Positions 62,081 to 64,000 of a stretch of 64,000 nt of DNA are shown here, piece after piece. Below the pieces are notes generated by a model. That model had not been told where the DNA came from. It saw nothing but the letters and a program-made list of their open reading frames with translations, and did no database searches. A program made the translations under genes and the position numbers. The stretch's first letter is position 1. Every line of letters begins with the position of its first letter. This stretch comes from an uncultured Oscillospiraceae bacterium (GTDB lineage: Bacteria > Bacillota > Clostridia > Oscillospirales > Oscillospiraceae): the NCBI GenBank assembly GCA_947585425.1, contig CANPWZ010000005.1:40506-104505 (forward strand), written 5' to 3'.

Positions 62081-62641
62081 CTATACGAAACGGATGGGAT
62101 CATCAATTTGCCTGGGCTCCCATGGCTCCTGCCTGAGAGCGCCGCCCCGTCTGATAGCCATCCACCCAGCCAGCCCCTCTTTAGACACCATATAAGCGCC
62201 GCGGTAAGCAACGCTTGCCACAGCGCCTATCCGCGCCCACCGGTGCATCGTGTTCTCCGAGCACCCGCACAGCTCCGCCGCCTGCCGCACCGTCAACGCA
62301 TCCGGCCAGCTCTCCCACGCGGCCAGGAGGGATGCCCGCAGTTCCTCTCGTTCTGAAGCGGTAAGAGGAACCCGTCCCGGTTTGCGGACGTGGACCCCAC
62401 TGGAGAACGCTCCCTTGGGCGCAGCCACCGCAGGATCTCCGGCGTCCCGACGCTCCAGGAAAGCAATCACATCCGCCAGCCGGATCTTGAATCGCCGGGT
62501 CTTTTTCCCTGAGTCCCGGCAGGGCACCACCCCGTGCTCCAGCAGCCACCGGGCCTTGCGTTTGCTGATATGACAGATACGGTAGAACTGATCCATGGTG
62601 ATGACGGCGGGATACTGCTCCCGCAGCTTTTGGTAGTTCAC
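62081..62641 (-). CDS. Excisionase-like protein with two helix-turn-helix domains
   Basis: Two MerR/excisionase-type DNA-binding motifs: N-terminal (MDQFYRICHISKRKARWLLEHGVVP...FKIRLADVIAFL) and C-terminal (LTVRQAAELCGCSENTMHRWARIGAV...YMVSKEGLAGWM). 186 aa. It begins with GTG (62641) just after the integrase stop, so both are coupled. Such proteins commonly steer integrase towards excision. A broken copy of its 3' end lies at 61420-61560. Confidence 0.72.
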   Translation of the reverse strand: MNYQKLREQYPAVITMDQFYRICHISKRKARWLLEHGVVPCRDSGKKTRRFKIRLADVIAFLERRDAGDPAVAAPKGAFSSGVHVRKPGRVPLTASEREELRASLLAAWESWPDALTVRQAAELCGCSENTMHRWARIGAVASVAYRGAYMVSKEGLAGWMAIRRGGALRQEPWEPRQIDDPIRFV

Positions 62642-62642
62642 C

Positions 62643-63893
62643 TCACACCCCCATGGTCATGCTGAAGCCGGGGGCCTCGTTCTGCTCCTCTACCTCCCCC
62701 AGCTGTTCTTCTGCCTGTTCGGGCTCCGGCGGGGCGAAGGCCGCGGCGATGGCGGCGGCGGACTCCTGCTTAGAACTGAAATCCAGGTGGGAATAGATGT
62801 CGGCAGTGGTGGAGAAGGTGGAGTGACCCAGCCAGTCTTGGATCTGTTTCATGGGGACGTTTTGGCTGAGCAGCAGGGTGGCGCAGCTGTGTCTGAGATC
62901 GTGGAATCGAATGTGCCTCAGCCCGTGCTGTTCCAGCAGGACCCGGAAATGGTTGGTGACATAGTTTGGCTGGAACAACTGTCCCAACTCGTCGGTGCAG
63001 ACGTAGTCTATGTACTCCCGGCAATAGGACTTGCCAAACATGGCCCGGTACCGCGCCTGCTTCTCCCTCTGTTCTTCCAGCAGCTTTCGGGTGGCCGGAA
63101 ACAGGGGCAGGGTGCGAAAGCTGGACTTGGTTTTGAGCTTGTCCTCGGTGTAGAGCCGGTGTTCGCCATTCTCGGTGAGTTCGGTGACCTTGTGGTTGAT
63201 GGACACGGTCCCCCGCTGGAAATCCACGGCGCTCCAGCGGATGCCCAGCACCTCGCTCCGGCGCAGGCCGTAATAGGCCGCCAACTGGATGACCACTGCC
63301 ATAGAGTCGTCCTTGGTGGCCTCGAACAGCGCCGCCAATTCGTCCTTGGTATAGTAGCTGGCCAGATACTTGCCCTTGCGGGGCCGGGCCACCCGGTCCG
63401 CGGGGTTGCTGGGGATCATGTCGTTCTCCACGGCGTACTGAAGCGCCTTCCGTACTAGGGCGTGGTAGTGGATGACGGTGTTGGCGTTGCAGCCGTCATC
63501 CAGGATGGACTGGTGCAGCTCCCGGATGTGCTTGGGCTCTACGTCGCACAGCTTCAGCTTCCGGGAACGAAAAAACGGGTCCAGCCGAGCCTTGAACAGT
63601 TGCTCATAACTCTGTCTTGTGGTCCGCTCGATGGTGGTGGAGGCGATCTTCAGCCAATCCTTCAGATAGTCCGCGAACAGCGGAGACTCCTCCTTGGGCT
63701 TGGCGGGCTCTCTGAGGGTGAATTCCCGCTTCAATTCCTCCAGCCTGGCCATCGCCTTACGCTTTCCGCCCTTCACCGGGATGCCCAGCGCCACGGACTT
63801 CTGCCGCCGCTTGCCGTCCTCGTCGTAGTAGCTTAGGATGGCGGTAAACTTGCCCCGGCGCTCAAACAAGCTGCCGGTGACCTCCCCTTTCAT
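62643..63893 (-). CDS. int: Tyrosine site-specific recombinase (integrase)
   Basis: 416-aa phage/ICE integrase. An N-terminal arm-binding beta-sheet (GSLFERRGKFTAILSYYDEDGKRR) precedes the SAM-like core domain (about 70-165) and the catalytic domain with YYGLRRSEVLG (Arg), FHDLRHSCATL (HxxR), WLGHSTFSTTADIYSH (His and Tyr). A Glu/Pro-rich tail follows. Start at GGGAGG-ATG. Likely responsible for the island downstream of tRNA-Ser(CGA); its partner end lies outside the window. Confidence 0.92.
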   Translation of the reverse strand: MKGEVTGSLFERRGKFTAILSYYDEDGKRRQKSVALGIPVKGGKRKAMARLEELKREFTLREPAKPKEESPLFADYLKDWLKIASTTIERTTRQSYEQLFKARLDPFFRSRKLKLCDVEPKHIRELHQSILDDGCNANTVIHYHALVRKALQYAVENDMIPSNPADRVARPRKGKYLASYYTKDELAALFEATKDDSMAVVIQLAAYYGLRRSEVLGIRWSAVDFQRGTVSINHKVTELTENGEHRLYTEDKLKTKSSFRTLPLFPATRKLLEEQREKQARYRAMFGKSYCREYIDYVCTDELGQLFQPNYVTNHFRVLLEQHGLRHIRFHDLRHSCATLLLSQNVPMKQIQDWLGHSTFSTTADIYSHLDFSSKQESAAAIAAAFAPPEPEQAEEQLGEVEEQNEAPGFSMTMGV

Positions 63894-63910
63894 AACAGAT
63901 ACCTCCCTTC

Positions 63911-63958
63911 CGCGCCGCTCCAGGGTCTTGTGATGTTACCTTGGAACGGCGCGTTTTT
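63911..63958. terminator. Hairpin before the integrase start
   Basis: CGCGCCGCTCCAGGG and CCTTGGAACGGCGCG pair with one or two mismatches; a T run follows on the plus strand. On the minus strand it sits just before the integrase ribosome-binding site. The remaining 63959-64000 shows no gene. Confidence 0.5.
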
Positions 63959-64000
63959 CAAGTCTTTTCTGCGTTTTCCCCGGCGCAAAGATAGTCGATG

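Overview
The window looks like a chromosomal segment of a GC-rich gut Clostridia member, most like the Oscillospiraceae (Flavonifractor/Lawsonibacter-type organisms). The reasons are the Firmicutes-type glgB-C-D-A operon with a separate GlgD, a leucine T-box before leuA, KtrAB, a GHKL/LytTR two-component system, and several Clostridia-type integrative elements. The genus is inference.

Layout. 1-2757: 3' part of a membrane-anchored family 3 glycosidase with swapped domain order. 2930-9829: an integrated plasmid-like island (ParB, ParM, ParR-like protein, candidate centromere repeats, excisionase-like protein, XRE regulator, tyrosine integrase) next to a tRNA-Asp/tRNA-Thr operon. 10255-16828: KtrB/KtrA potassium uptake, a YhaO/YhaN-like nuclease pair, and a nucleotidyltransferase. 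16856-33818: a GHKL histidine kinase followed by two operons, each behind a near-identical LytTR-type promoter. 33843-40799: a serine-recombinase element with low-GC cargo (esterase, GPH transporter, AraC regulator) and mobilisation/replication remnants. 40801-42222: cstA. 42246-45404: two tRNA-Ser genes, leucine T-box, leuA, proC. 45453-57126: yebC, pgi, glucokinase, glgP and glgBCDA. 57348-58199: patatin-like phospholipase. 58200-64000: tRNA-Ser(CGA) preceded by two tandem 171-bp repeats carrying its 5' half, then an island with a cold-shock/P-loop ATPase/HEPN-like protein, an excisionase-like gene and its remnant, and a tyrosine integrase.

The most unusual part is 16.8-33.8 kb plus cstA. 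It combines partner-switching parts (SpoIIE-type phosphatase with a C-terminal RsbW-like kinase, a STAS protein, a remnant of a second STAS protein) with three different transporters (MATE, dicarboxylate symporter, and a single-chain ABC amino-acid importer), each fused to an RsbW-like ATPase domain, mostly degenerate. No sigma factor is encoded. My reading is that partner switching acts directly on transporters here. The GHKL kinase and the LytTR regulator (last gene of operon 1) would control both operons through TTTCACGCA direct repeats with a 21-bp period, placed 28 bp before each -10. The serine-recombinase element sits exactly at the cstA start codon. Removing it in silico gives cstA a Shine-Dalgarno and makes it the last gene of operon 2, which fits the known control of CstA-family transporters by LytS/LytTR systems.

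The glycogen genes form a compact storage/mobilisation block: glgBCDA is driven from one strong promoter, while glgP, glucokinase and pgi lie next to it and return glucose units to glycolysis.
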